Positions 1-10,762 of a stretch of 64,000 bases of DNA are shown in pieces. The stretch spans positions 45,100,540-45,164,539 of the forward strand of contig CM040432.1 in the NCBI GenBank assembly GCA_022702705.1. The letters are read 5' to 3'. How positions within the stretch are numbered: the stretch's first letter is position 1; each line of letters begins with the position of its first letter. The DNA comes from Papilionanthe hookeriana x Papilionanthe teres. Lineage: Eukaryota > Streptophyta > Magnoliopsida > Asparagales > Orchidaceae. A model generated the notes under the pieces. The model was given only the letters and a program-made list of their open reading frames with translations, made no database searches and had not been told where the DNA came from. Position numbers and translations under genes: made by a program.

Positions 1-971
1 CGAAGTTTAGAATTGGATTGAATCAAGATTGAGGTGAAATGGGTTGATTTGGTTTGACATTGGGTCCGTTTAGGTTAAAAAAGGGCCAAATTGGGGGTTT
101 TGGTAAAAGTGGGTTAAATTGACAAAATTAGCTTATGGTGTAGTTGAACAAAATGAAATTGGTAATATTAGGATTTTATGTAATTTTCTGGGAATTTTTG
201 GACTTTATGGATTTTTTGGTTAAAAAGGGCATTTTGGGTATTTGGAGGGTATTGGGGGGTATTTTTGGAAATTTTGGTATATTTGGCAATGAGTGATCAA
301 TTTAAATGGTGGTAAAAGTTTAGGATTGGTTTTGAGAAATTTTGGGTAATTTAGGTAGTTTTGGAAATTTTGGGTAATTTAAAGGGCATTTGGTAGGTTT
401 GGTGGGTGTAGGGCCCCGGGGGTCAAAAATTGAAATTTTAGAAAAAAAAAGAAGATTGATCAAGTTTGAATAGAATTGGAATCATTTTGGTTGAACCATG
501 AAGCCATATCAAGCCCATAAGAGCCATGAGAGGACTCATTTGAGGCATTCACTATGTTGTTCCTAACCCTCTTAGTCAAGGGCCTAGGGGTTAAGGTCCA
601 TCCATATGAATTTCCTACATGAGTCAGGAAGTCAAGCTAGGTATGAATAGTTTTAGGTTTTGGAATGTGTGTGAAAGTGTAATGTGTGAAGGTCAACCCT
701 CACCAGACCAGGCCACCCAGGGTAGTCCTAAGGCCAAAGAGTCCTATAGGGAACTCATCCTTTAAACCTCCACATTTGATCTTAACCCTTCAAATGACTT
801 AGGGGTTTACAATCAAACTTATGGGGTTTGTAGGGAGTTAAGAGGTGTTTGAATTTCTAAGTGGTGAGTTCCATTTCTAGTCTTCTAAGATAGTCAAAGG
901 GAAAGCCTAAGGCTAGATCCTAAGTACTAAGGAGAGAGAAGAGAAAAGTCCTCATAAAAAATGAGGTCAAC
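1..971 (-). repeat. Truncated, diverged LTR of the giant AlkB-carrying family
   Basis: This stretch aligns along its length with the last kilobase of the four full LTRs in the window (for example 12124-13097). It shares the run of 'gggtattttggg' phrases, the 'gagccatgaagccatat' phrase, and the terminal 'gaggtcaac'. It is more diverged from the other four than they are from one another, so it is probably an older insertion. Read on the minus strand it is the first part of U3; the rest lies beyond the left edge. The sequence to its right (972 onward) lacks the family's polypurine tract, so it is a 5' LTR or a solo LTR rather than a 3' LTR. Confidence 0.85.
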
Positions 972-1873
972 TGCTACGACTTTTTCATTTTACTTGGGGA
1001 TAAAGCTAAGATGAGGTTCACCTCCTTAACCTGAGGATCCATCACCACATGGAGTTACTTATCCCAAATAATTTAGATTGCAAAACTTTGGAGTGACAAC
1101 ATAATGGAGTTACCTTAACTTAGAAAAACTTACCTTAACTTCCAAGATAAAACTAGAGAGACTACCACCACCCTTTCCCTAGAGACTCCAAAAGTAGATG
1201 ATGGACCAATAGATGTTCAAGTTTATAAAGGTTTTTAATAAACTAACAATTAATATTCCTTAAACCAAAGCCTTGAAATGGATGCTATGTTACATTAGGT
1301 TTGTGAAGGATGTCTTAGACAAGAAAATAAAAGTTGAAGTTGGTGAGATATTTGGTCTGATTGAGAAGTGTTGTGTCATCCCACAAAAGAAGTTACCCAA
1401 AAAACTAAAGATTAAAGTAGCTTAAATATTCCTTGAGCCATAGGAAACATATTTAGTCAAAGGATTTTGTGTGATTTAGGTGCTAACATCAATCTTATGC
1501 CTTTGGCTATTTTTAAAAGACTAGGATTTGAAGTGGTTCAACCCAACACTGTGACCCTCCATTTAGCTGACATCGTACAAATAGGATAATTTAATATAAG
1601 AGTGAATAATCTCGAAGTGATTATTAATTTTCTAAAATCTGTGTAGTTTTACAAGACTTTAGGGATGATCAATTCCATAGTGTAGATGTGTGGAAGGGGT
1701 AATTGATTGCCAAGTTTTTGAAAATGAAGAATTGGACCCTGAAGAGCAAGCTAATGTGGACAAATTTTATGCAAAAATTACTAAGAAAGAATATTATTTT
1801 TGAGTCAAAACCTAAATTTTTTAGGAAGATAGTTTAGTGACCCACTTTTTATTATGTTTGCAATTTATGTTTA
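972..1873 (+). pseudogene. Decayed Athila-like gag-protease remnant
   Basis: On the plus strand, translation in broken frames gives phrases typical of Athila-lineage Ty3/gypsy polyproteins. A gag-end segment reads like 'VRFVKDVLDKKIKVE' followed by 'IPQKKLPKKLK' around 1285-1415. A protease-like segment with 'DLGANINLMPLAIF' lies around 1472-1515. There are many stops and frame changes. The protease aspartate context is D-L-G, as in other Athila copies. Positions 972-1150 carry no recognisable motif. The orientation is opposite to the neighbouring LTR at 1895-3414, so this is a separate, older fragment. Confidence 0.65.
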
Positions 1874-1887
1874 TAGCAACGACACCA
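1874..1887 (-). other. Degenerate primer binding site next to Athila-like LTR
   Basis: On the minus strand the sequence TGGTGTCGTTGCTA follows the LTR end after a short AGTTTTT spacer. It is a mutated form of the TGGCGCCGTTGCC site (complement of a tRNA 3' end, usually tRNA-Asp) found in Athila and related plant elements. It marks the end of a 5' LTR in minus orientation. Confidence 0.6.
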
Positions 1888-2980
1888 AAAAACTTGATTC
1901 CGCTTTAATATATATATATATATATATAATTATATGATTGAATGTTTAATGTGGATTCTACGTAAGTATACGTATCGTATCAAGTAATACAGGGCTCTAG
2001 TGGAGTCCTGGTTATCGATCCCACAGGGAATTTTTTAACAGATTTGTTATCAGCTAAATTTAAAGGAATTTCTTACTAAACAGAAATTTAAAGTAACTAA
2101 AGCAAACTAAAGTAAACTAATGCTTGAAATAGAGTTGATTTAAATAATTCAGAAAAAGTATCCTTCTCCTTGTTTTTAGAAAATTAAGTGAATGATGAAT
2201 TTAAATAGAATTCTTAAACTGTATTGTGACAAATAGGAGCATTCTTATTCTTTACCCTTTGGTCCAGGTGCAAAGAACATTGACTAATCCTATTTTTGAT
2301 TACCGAATCACGGCTAAAGCTGGAAGGATACTTGTCGCCACTTCAGAGCTCCCACGTTCCCCTCACCTAAGGGCTAACATCTACACTTCAGCTCTCAAAC
2401 AATAGGACCAAATTGAATATTTTAGTCTGTCACACTAAAATGTCCAATTCTACGTCCGATAATTAATATTTCCCTAATTATTTTCACCCTCCTTCCAAGG
2501 TTTTTGACTTCCCTGAATATTGGATGTAATTTTTACTATAGTTGATAATTTAACATATTTTAACAACTCAATTGGCCAGATTGAAAGTAAATTAAGTTTT
2601 AAGTAAAAATTATCACAATTTATTTTAATATATTAGGTACTTCTATTTAATTTCATCAATTCGCATAATTTTCATAAACAAGGAGAAAGACTAAGAAAAC
2701 TACTCGAATGCATGGGAATAAAACAAAGCATGGATTTCATTTAAAGTTAACAACAATAAACAAAGATACTTATCTTAATTTCCTCCCCAAGCAGACTCCT
2801 TGAAATTCCTTTGACTTTTCCTTCTAGTACAACAAACTTCTAAATAACACTCAAATAAACTAAAGAAACTCACTAATGATAAACATCAGACACACTTAAG
2901 ACACCAAAAATAGACTCAGGCCCTCTAAAATAGACACACTGAAGACTCAAGAGACACACCAAGACACTAGAATTTGGCCT

Positions 2981-2990
2981 CTATTTATAG
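2981..2990 (-). promoter_or_regulatory. TATA box of the Athila-like LTR
   Basis: The minus strand reads CTATAAATAG, a near-consensus plant TATA box, inside the 1.5-kb LTR and downstream of the palindromic repeat cluster. Transcription would run leftward. The assignment rests on motif and position only. Confidence 0.5.
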
Positions 2991-3068
2991 AGGTGGGCAA
3001 AGGTCCAAGGGGTGCTTAAACACCTCTTCAAAAATTGTCCAGGTTCAAAGTATTTGCATTTTAAACTG

Positions 3069-3236
3069 TCTCGCCGTTGGCGGGAAACGACCTCGCCGTC
3101 AGCGGGGCTTCTAGAAGGTCTTCAAACCGCGCTATCTCACTGTCGGCGGGCTTGCTGTCGGCGAGGTAGTTATAAATCCTTCAGAAATTTTCTTAATAAT
3201 CTCGCCGTCGGCAGCCTCAATCTCGCCGTTGGCGAC
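3069..3236. repeat. Palindromic CTCGCCG(T)CGGCGAG cluster 1 (six copies)
   Basis: Six degenerate copies of a 15-17-bp near-palindrome (consensus tctcgccgtcggcgaga) lie at about 3069-3085, 3090-3106, 3135-3150, 3151-3166, 3200-3214 and 3221-3236. Each can fold on itself around a central T. The GC-rich cluster contrasts sharply with AT-rich surroundings. It lies in U3 of the Athila-like LTR, upstream of the TATA box in the direction of transcription. Related clusters occur at 61370-61519 and 63001-63110. Confidence 0.85.
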
Positions 3237-3414
3237 TTAGTTCAATTTATATGAATTTCTTCCTTTTTGATCCAAATTCGCTCAATTTCATGCTTTTTGC
3301 TTCCATCACTTATAAATCTTCATTCCTGCAGTAAAATAAAGAAAATACATTTCTTTAAAGTGCAATTTCATCAAAAAATAGATAAAAATTTCTTAATGAA
3401 TTTTTCTGTGATCA

Positions 3415-3432
3415 AAATCCCTCAAACTTAAT
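3415..3432 (-). other. Polypurine tract of the Athila-like element
   Basis: On the minus strand the sequence AAGTTTGAGGGATTT lies immediately before the LTR start at 3414, preceded by 'CTTGAGGACAAG'. This resembles the 'aagtttgggggtg' tract that precedes 3' LTRs of Athila-type elements. Confidence 0.6.
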
Positions 3433-4815
3433 TATTACTTGTCCTCAAGTAATTTTAATATTAAATAAAAATAATGATTTCTGTAATAGAATTTTTCAAT
3501 TCAGATATACAATGAATTAAATTTAAATAATATTATTGTAAAGTTGAATAGAAATATTTCTAAGTTATTAAATTAACTTTATAGATAAAAGATTATCTAG
3601 TTATCAGGTCTAAGATTTCTAGTTTTCTATTTATTTCAGGAATGACTATATTTAAAAGAGTAAATTACTTAAGATATTTAGATGATAGGAAGTTCAAAAA
3701 AACACTATTTAGTAAAATACTAATCTATATATATAAGTTTAGAAATATAATTAAGTTCTACCTTTTAGGTTGAATCCATTGAAGCTAATTTTTGATAAGG
3801 CATCTCCTCAAGCTTCTCCTCACTTATATTTTTCTTTTTTTCTTTCTTTTTTTTCTTTTTGGATTGATTTTCAATCCTTCTCTCTTTTTTTTTCTTTTCT
3901 TTTTCAAGTGAGGACTACTGTATCTGGATAGCGTGTTAATATTTTGAACTTCAACTTTTTCTTCCTAAATTTGAAACTTAAAATATTTCTTTGCTTATAT
4001 GTATTTCATAGCCTTTACTTCATTGAGTTTCTATCCTTTCTTTTTCACTTAAATACTTAAGAATTTTCAATTTTTAGAATATAGTTTTCCTTACTTTAAA
4101 TAGTTTAATATATTCTTATTCCTTTTAACCAAATATTTTATTCTATTAATTAATTGAATTACTAGAAACATTTATTTAACTTTCTATAATAATAAAATAA
4201 AGTAATTCATATTTATTGAATTGAAAAACTACTATAGAAAATCATTTGATAATAATTTTTTTAAAATAGAATTTGAGAACAATTTAATAATTAAATTTGT
4301 ATTTTTACCTTCCCCCAAACTTAAATTTTTCTATCTATACTAAATAGGGAAAAGGGAAAGTATATAGTAAAATTCATCATACCTTTGAGCTTTAGGTATT
4401 TCTTTTCTTTGAAATTTTTGCAGGCTTTTTCATTACTTAAAGAACCTGTACTGTTAGTATTCTTCCACATATAGTATTTTAAAATAAAGTACGGGGATGA
4501 AATTTTAAAATAAGTATCAAACATAACAAATGAAAACTTAATCTATTACTACACATACAATGAACTAATCTACTTTAAAACATATTAAAACAATCTAAAC
4601 AATGTTAACATTCATAACTTATAAAAACTTAAACTAATATCCTATATATATAAAAAATTGCAAACTAATTTAACACACATAAGAAGTCTAATATCATAGC
4701 ATAGGCAAATATACCAACATCCATAGTCCATAGAAAGTACAGAATAATTACATCCAAAATAATAAAGTTTCCAAAACAACAAATCTAAACAGACTAAACA
4801 AACCAAACAAAGGCT
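3433..4815 (-). other. Non-coding 3' region of the Athila-like element
   Basis: Between the envelope-position ORF (ending 4816) and the polypurine tract lies about 1.4 kb of AT-rich DNA with no coding signal I can support. It holds a long pyrimidine tract on the plus strand at about 3825-3907 and a second polypurine-like stretch at about 4312-4325 (minus strand AAGTTTGGGGGAAGG). The latter could be an internal or relic polypurine tract. Confidence 0.5.
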
Positions 4816-5975
4816 CTAAACTTCTGCATCAAAATCCCAAGCTATGTCATCTCCCTGATCTCCAGGCTGAGAAGGCTGAGCAGACTGGTACTGTGAATAG
4901 TGGGGGCACTCAGGAAAGACAACATCTAAATCACCACTCCTATAGCGACGTTCAGCTTCGTAGTAGACAAATTCATATTCTGAATGACGCTGGAGATATT
5001 CACTATCGTAATCATGTCTTCTTTCCAATCCATCAATCCTGTGATCCAGATGATCAAATATTCTCTCCATAGTCTCTCCAAACTGCTCAAAACTCTTTCT
5101 ACTCAAGGTTAACTCATTCATCAGATCTTGAAGGGTAGGGGTGGTGGGCTGAGGAGGATCATAACTGGTAGAGGGGATATCTCTACTTGATGAAGGCATG
5201 TAACTCCTCGTTCCTGATCTCCATCCCTCATGGGATTCATAAGTCTTAATATTGGCGGGAGTGATAGGTTTCATGGGATCTATCCATTCCTCATCTTCTC
5301 TTGCCTCAACTCCAGAGAGTTGGCAGAGTGTAAAAATCAAACCAGGATGTCCCAATCCTCCTCCACTCTCACTTCGAGCAGTGGCTCAGATATTTCTATA
5401 AATAATGTTACCTATGTTGATGCTCCTATTGTTTTGAATACAGAAATTTAGAATTGCTCTATCTCTTGTTACCTCACTATGGTGATAAGTGGGTAACAAT
5501 GTAGAGTAAATAAAATAATGCCAGGCTTTAGAGATTGCATTTAACATAGAAAGAGGGAAATTTACCCTTTCCTCGTCGCTTAATCTTCCAAACTCCTTTC
5601 CGTCGGTGAGAAAGTCTATAACTTCTTCCGGAGGTCCTTCCGCGATACCGAAAGTATCATACTCGCTAGTATGCGGATCACGAACTTCATAGAATAAGTT
5701 TATTCTTGCAGCACTGAATTCAACCATAAATCCTCGTACCTTTACGGGTGCATCCTCGATTGCCGTCAAATTTGCATAGAATTCTTTCACTACTTCCACA
5801 GCTGCTCTATATAAAACATAACAGAAGTTTTCCCATCCTCGTTCCTTTATAACTCGCTCCACTTCTCCTCCTGAATTCTTGAAAAATCGATCCACAATGC
5901 ACTTCCTTCCTTGAATATTTTCAAAATATCAATTTTGCACTCGTTCATTGATGAATCGGTCAGTGTCGTAATCCA
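4816..5975 (-). pseudogene. Envelope-position ORF, plant 'putative transposon protein' family, copy 1
   Basis: A single minus-strand frame runs from about 5975 to 4816 with two in-frame TGA stops, near 5926 and at 5386-5388. The N-terminal half contains 'RGWENFCYVL' and 'VVKEFYAN' motifs. These match a domain found in plant genomes next to Athila-type integrases, called 'putative plant transposon protein' (PF20167 from memory). The C-terminal half is polar, with a predicted helical stretch ('MERIFDHLDHRIDGLERR') and an acidic end. A related, more broken copy lies at 61703-62888. In Athila elements this position, downstream of pol, holds the env-like ORF; the biochemical role is unknown. The giant element is inserted about 40 bp upstream of the visible frame, so the true start may be lost or displaced. 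Confidence 0.65.
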
Positions 5976-6012
5976 CTCTTCATTTTTATCGAGGATCTAT
6001 TCATTCAATTTG

Positions 6013-6017
6013 TGAAT
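6013..6017. other. Target-site duplication of outer giant element (left)
   Basis: TGAAT directly precedes the LTR start TGTACGGC at 6018 and is repeated exactly at 61025-61029 after the far LTR end. A 5-bp duplication is what Ty3/gypsy integrases make. Confidence 0.92.
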
Positions 6018-8130
6018 TGTACGGCTTATTTTAGGGTTGTGTGTATTATTTTAAAAGGGGGGTCGCCTAACAGAAGTTGTCGGCGAATTTTAGATTTTAA
6101 TTTTAATTTAAATATATATATATATATGATTTTGAAAGTAGTATTTAATTTTGAAAATAATTTTAAGATATGAAATCAAACCAGACCTCACATCCCGGAT
6201 AGTTTATATAAACGAGCGCCGCATCACAAACTGTGTATTTATCCCGAAGAATAGACACACTGCTTAATGATGGGGCTCGGTTAAATAAACTAGGAGATTT
6301 GTGACATCCGTTTGGTCTGCGAACCAATTTTATAAGCCGACAAATTCCCCTGCTTAATATAAATGAATTAAGCAGGGTTTATATTACTTAGGTTCTTAAA
6401 ATTCCCTATAAGGGCAAGCCCCTATAGTTAATTACATCTTAAGTGACGGGAATCACTTAAGAAAACTCTCGATAATAATCAGTAGTTCTGCTATCAAGAA
6501 TCTCAAAGTTTAAGTTTTCAAGGGATTGAATTTTAGAATTTCAATAGGGAATGGATCAAGTTTGGAACATTTTGTTTTGGGAATTCAATGGAAGAAATGT
6601 AGGAGAAATTACAGATTCGAAGCAAACTTCGGAAATTTCCCGACTATCCTATTGTTTGGCTTGAATTTAGGAAAGTCCTAATGTTTATTTAATGTTTTGA
6701 TCTTGTCAATTTTAATTAATTAGGACTTATGTTCGTATGACATGATCATACAAATAGCCTCGAAGATGTGAGGGTTTATCTCATATTGGATGACTACCTC
6801 GGAATCCTAAGACTGGTTAGGGCTTAATTTGCAACACAAATGCATAACAAAAGATTGAGGATTTATGCTGCACTAGGCAAACTACCTCGAAGTCCTATGG
6901 TTTATTGTTTAAACTAAAGAATAGTTTAGTTGATGTAGAGTTGTTTTGCTGATGAACATGGCCGTGCTGCCTATCATGCTCCGAGCTCCTTGTTGTTGCA
7001 GGGGTTTTAGTTTTAGAAATCATAAATCAAGAGGTGAGGAAAGTGTTTTGGTTTAGAGAAAGTTTTAATTTCCAAGTGTTTTTTTATGTTTTAATTAAAA
7101 CAAATCTTAAAGTTGATTATAACAACACCGGTTAAGATCCTACGGTTCCATCCTTCCGGCATCGTTATTTTAATCGGATTCACTTAGTCCAGATGAATTT
7201 GCTAAACTCAATTAAATGAGTTTGACACTTTCATTTAGACCGTGGGAAATCCCGTTAGCAACACATAGGTTACATCATCCGAGGTATTCCTGATCATCCA
7301 ACAAGACGTTTTAATTTAGTTGTAGTTGTAGTTTTGTTGTTCTGTTTGTGATTTAATTTTGAGTTGTTTTATATTTTAAAATGTTAAGGCGGTGAATTTT
7401 ATCTTGTAATGACTTTTAATTTAGTTTTGGTTTCAATTTTAGGGACTATCCTAAAGGTGTGGGTTTTCATGCAACAGTTATTTATCATGCAATAAAAATA
7501 AAGTGCATTTGCAATAAGGTAAATTGCAAGAAGGTAGATTGCAATAAAATAAAAGCGTACCTGGAGGGTCTTCCCGTCATCCCAGGCTGCACTTAAACAC
7601 AATTTAAAATATTTAAGCATTTAAAGCAAGTTCCTAGGTAAAGCTAAGGGAAGGGTTATGGTTTTCTACCAAGTTCCTAATCCTATAGCTAGTTATCTCC
7701 TATGACGTCTAGGTTCTTGTGTTTTGGTTTGAGGACGATTTTCTTCATCAAAGAACAATTAAGTTCAGTTGTTCTTATAAACATCTTATCATACTGAGGA
7801 AGTGCTTAAGACGAATCTTAAACATCTTTTCAATACTTTTATGATTGTTTTAAGTCCAAGAGAATTTAATTATATAATGAATCAATTATCCAGGAGTTCA
7901 AGTTTTGTTATCTTGCCCAGTGAACTAGGACATTTGAATATCCTATGAGTGAAATAACACTTCACTTAACACTCCGTTTAAGAGTTATGACATCATGAGC
8001 TTTTGAGGGCAAATTAACGTTCAAGTGATTTGTGATTTAATTTAATTTCAATTAATGGGTTTAAGTTTGGAATAGTGTTCAAGATGTTTTAGATTTATTT
8101 TTGAATTCTTTATGTCTTAAGTGATGTTAT

Positions 8131-8430
8131 ATTTAATTCAATTTAATTTAATTTAATTTAATTTAATTTAATTTGATTTAGTTTTAATTTTAATTTAATT
8201 TAATTTAATTTTAATTTTATTTTAACTTGGTTTTATTTTTTTATTTAATTTAATTTAACTTAATATGTTTTAATTTAATTTAATTTAATGTGATTTAATT
8301 TAATTTAATTTAATTTAATTTAATTTAAATTTTAATTTAATTTAAATTTTAATTTAATTTAAATTTTAATTTTGTTTTATTTTTTTTTAATTTTAATTTT
8401 AATTTAATTTTATTATTTTTCTTTTAATTT
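8131..8430. repeat. (AATTT)n-type low-complexity tract in LTR
   Basis: About 300 bp of imperfect TTTAA pentanucleotide repeats. The same tract occurs in the other three LTRs at about 26351-26735, 46690-47080 and 56065-56340, with different lengths, as expected from slippage. Confidence 0.85.
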
Positions 8431-10294
8431 TAATTTAATATTTTATTTTTTTATGCTTTAGGGATGATTTAATTTTAATTGTTAAAGTATTAATTTAATT
8501 GAAATTTTAAAAGGATTTAATTTAAATGTTTTAATTATAATTTAATTTTGATGATTAAACATTTTAAGTTTTGAATTTGGATTATCATTTTAATTAGGAT
8601 TGAATATTATTGAGGTGATTAATTTAGGGATTCTTAGATTAAAGAATAAATTTCTTCCTAATAATATCCCTATTTTAATAATTCTAATTTTTCATTATTC
8701 TTCCAAATTTAATTAATCATTTAATTAAGGTTTATTTTGATTACTTTCAAATTATTTGGTAGGTTTATACCCTTTAAATACCTAAGTTTCAAACATCCAA
8801 AATCAACTTAGTATCAAATATTTTACCCCCCCTTTTAATTAAACCTAAAAATTTTAATTATAGGTTAAAATTTTAATTACTTATTTTGCCCTTTAAACTT
8901 ACTAATTTCATAACTCACTAAATTGAGCTTAAATGAATTTGAAATTTTTATGTGGCTTCACTCATATGTCAATCAAGACATTAGAGGAGAAAATGTAATT
9001 TTTCTGTATTTAATTTATTTATATAATTATTTTTTGTGGAAAATAAGGATTTTCAAGGAAAATTCAACAACATGACCAAGGGAATGTTTCTGTCCTTAAG
9101 AAAATTATGGGACATTCCTAATAAACAGAGGACCACTTGGACTAATTTTGGTGATTTTTTGAATTATATTATTTTTATTATAATTATTTTGAATTTTAGA
9201 GTATTAATTAATTTAAAAATAAAATAAGATTGAAAAATGAATTTTATATTTTTCAAAAATCTCTCTGATATCAAGGAAACCAGAGAATCGCTTTTTATAA
9301 TTTTCTAATTTTTCCTTGATTTATTTGAATTATTTTAGTGGAAATGCTAGAAAATACATCTTTTTAATTTTTTAAATTACCCTAGGGTTTCAAAATTTAA
9401 TATCACATCATAGAGACCTAAGAAAAATATGGGGTTTGTTCCTAAGTGATTAAAATTCAAAATATAACATTTTGATGAATTTTATTATTTTTGTGATTTT
9501 TATTATTTTTTAATTATTAAAAATATTAAAATAATGCAAAAAATCAACCTTTTTAGAAAATTGCAATTTTAGTTTTCTTAAATTCCCCTGATATCAGAGA
9601 GTCTCCAAAACCAATTTGGTGAATTTTTGAAAAGTATTTTGAAAGTTATGAATTTTTAAAGTTTAAGTTGGCTAAATGGCTTAATCAACCCATTTGGTAA
9701 GGCAAACCAAGTCCAATTGACTTCAAACTTTTATGGTAGGTTCCCCTGATCCTAAAGGTCAGTGGATAATTGATTTTAAGTCAATTTGATGTGTGATGAG
9801 CTCGAATTAATTAAGACTCTATTTTGGGTGTTTAAGCCAATTAGGGTTATTCCAAGTGGATTAATTCAAAACCTATTTTTCCTAGAGTTCTCTGTTCACA
9901 AGAAACATCACCAAATTTTCCTAGGATTTATTTCACAACATGCTAATTATTAGAATTAAAATACTCAGGGTAGTGACCTAAAATTGAAAAATCAATAACT
10001 CTTCATAGGGGTGGCCTCTGACTTTGGAAAATTCAAGGAATGTTCCCGAATTCAGAGGGTTCAAAAGCCCTATGGTCTCATGCCATGGTGAATTGTATAC
10101 ATGCATAGAGAATTGAAAATATGCAGAGAGTAAATAAACTATTAAAAATCAAATACTCAATGAAATTAAATGATTTCTTTTCCACATTATTCTCCTCTGT
10201 TCACTGAGCAAGAGGGTATTTTTATTTTATTTTTCTGATTTTTCTACACAAAGTTATGTATTTTTGAAGTTTAGGGAATTAAATAAATAAGAAA

Positions 10295-10762
10295 ATGCCT
10301 ATTTTCCTACTTATCCAGCGCGGCGCCCTGTCATCCTCGGCATCTCCGAACGACCACACGGCGCGCTCCCATTCGACGCCGCCACTTGAGTCAGCAGCCC
10401 GGGTCCATCCTTCCGCGTATCCTCCACTGATCCGACCTGATCTGAGCCGTCCATCCGCGCGTGTATTGAATGAACGACATCCATTCATCGTCCCCAAACC
10501 TCCTAGCCCGAGAACCGTCCACCTTTTAGGCTTGAGATCTCGCTTGATACTTGAACAAATTAAAAGTTCTTATGCTCTATGGATTCGTCTCGAGAAGACG
10601 AACACATCCATACGGTTTATGTGGCATGAAATTGACTCAATAAAAATGGAGAATGTTCAGAAGCTTGGGAAGAAGAGTGAGACCATACCTTTGCTCAGAG
10701 AAGTGTGGCTTCGATGCGAGGGTTGTGTCACCTTCGATTGGGTCCAAGCAAGCTCTAGATGA
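10295..10762 (+). other. GC-rich block with an antisense 155-codon open frame in the LTR
   Basis: About 230 bp rich in CG dinucleotides (10310-10540) sits in an otherwise AT-rich LTR and is present in all four copies (also near 28530, 48870 and 58230). On the plus strand, antisense to the element, a 155-codon frame crosses it and continues to 10762. The outer 5' LTR keeps the second half open (58383-58679), but the inner LTRs interrupt it with a stop. I recognise no domain. It may be chance coding in a GC-rich region. Confidence 0.35.

Larger units (their letters stand above)
1895..3414 (-). repeat. Athila-like LTR, about 1.5 kb
   Basis: On the minus strand the repeat begins TGATCAC at 3414 and ends GGAATCA at 1895, giving TG...CA ends. 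The 3' end contains a phrase common in Athila-type LTRs, seen on the plus strand as 'cgtatcaagtaat' and 'tcgatcccacaggga' around 1975-2030. A TATA box lies at 2981-2990. A cluster of palindromic CTCGCCGTCGGCGAG-type repeats sits upstream of it at 3069-3236. A polypurine tract abuts its right side and a primer-binding-like site its left side. No second copy of this LTR is in the window, so the boundaries rest on these signals. Confidence 0.7.

Noticed and set aside
1909..1930. (TA)n run
   Set aside because: A short microsatellite inside the Athila-like LTR; no function implied.
3433..4815. Short minus-strand frame at 4321-4524 as a gene
   Set aside because: 67 codons of AT-rich sequence with no motif, in the non-coding 3' region of the Athila-like element.
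9036..9227. Similar 60-65-codon frame in several LTRs (9036-9227, 47586-47780, 56837-57025)
   Set aside because: AT-rich, short, disrupted in at least one copy (27162-27350 region) and lacking any coding pattern; conservation follows from LTR homology.
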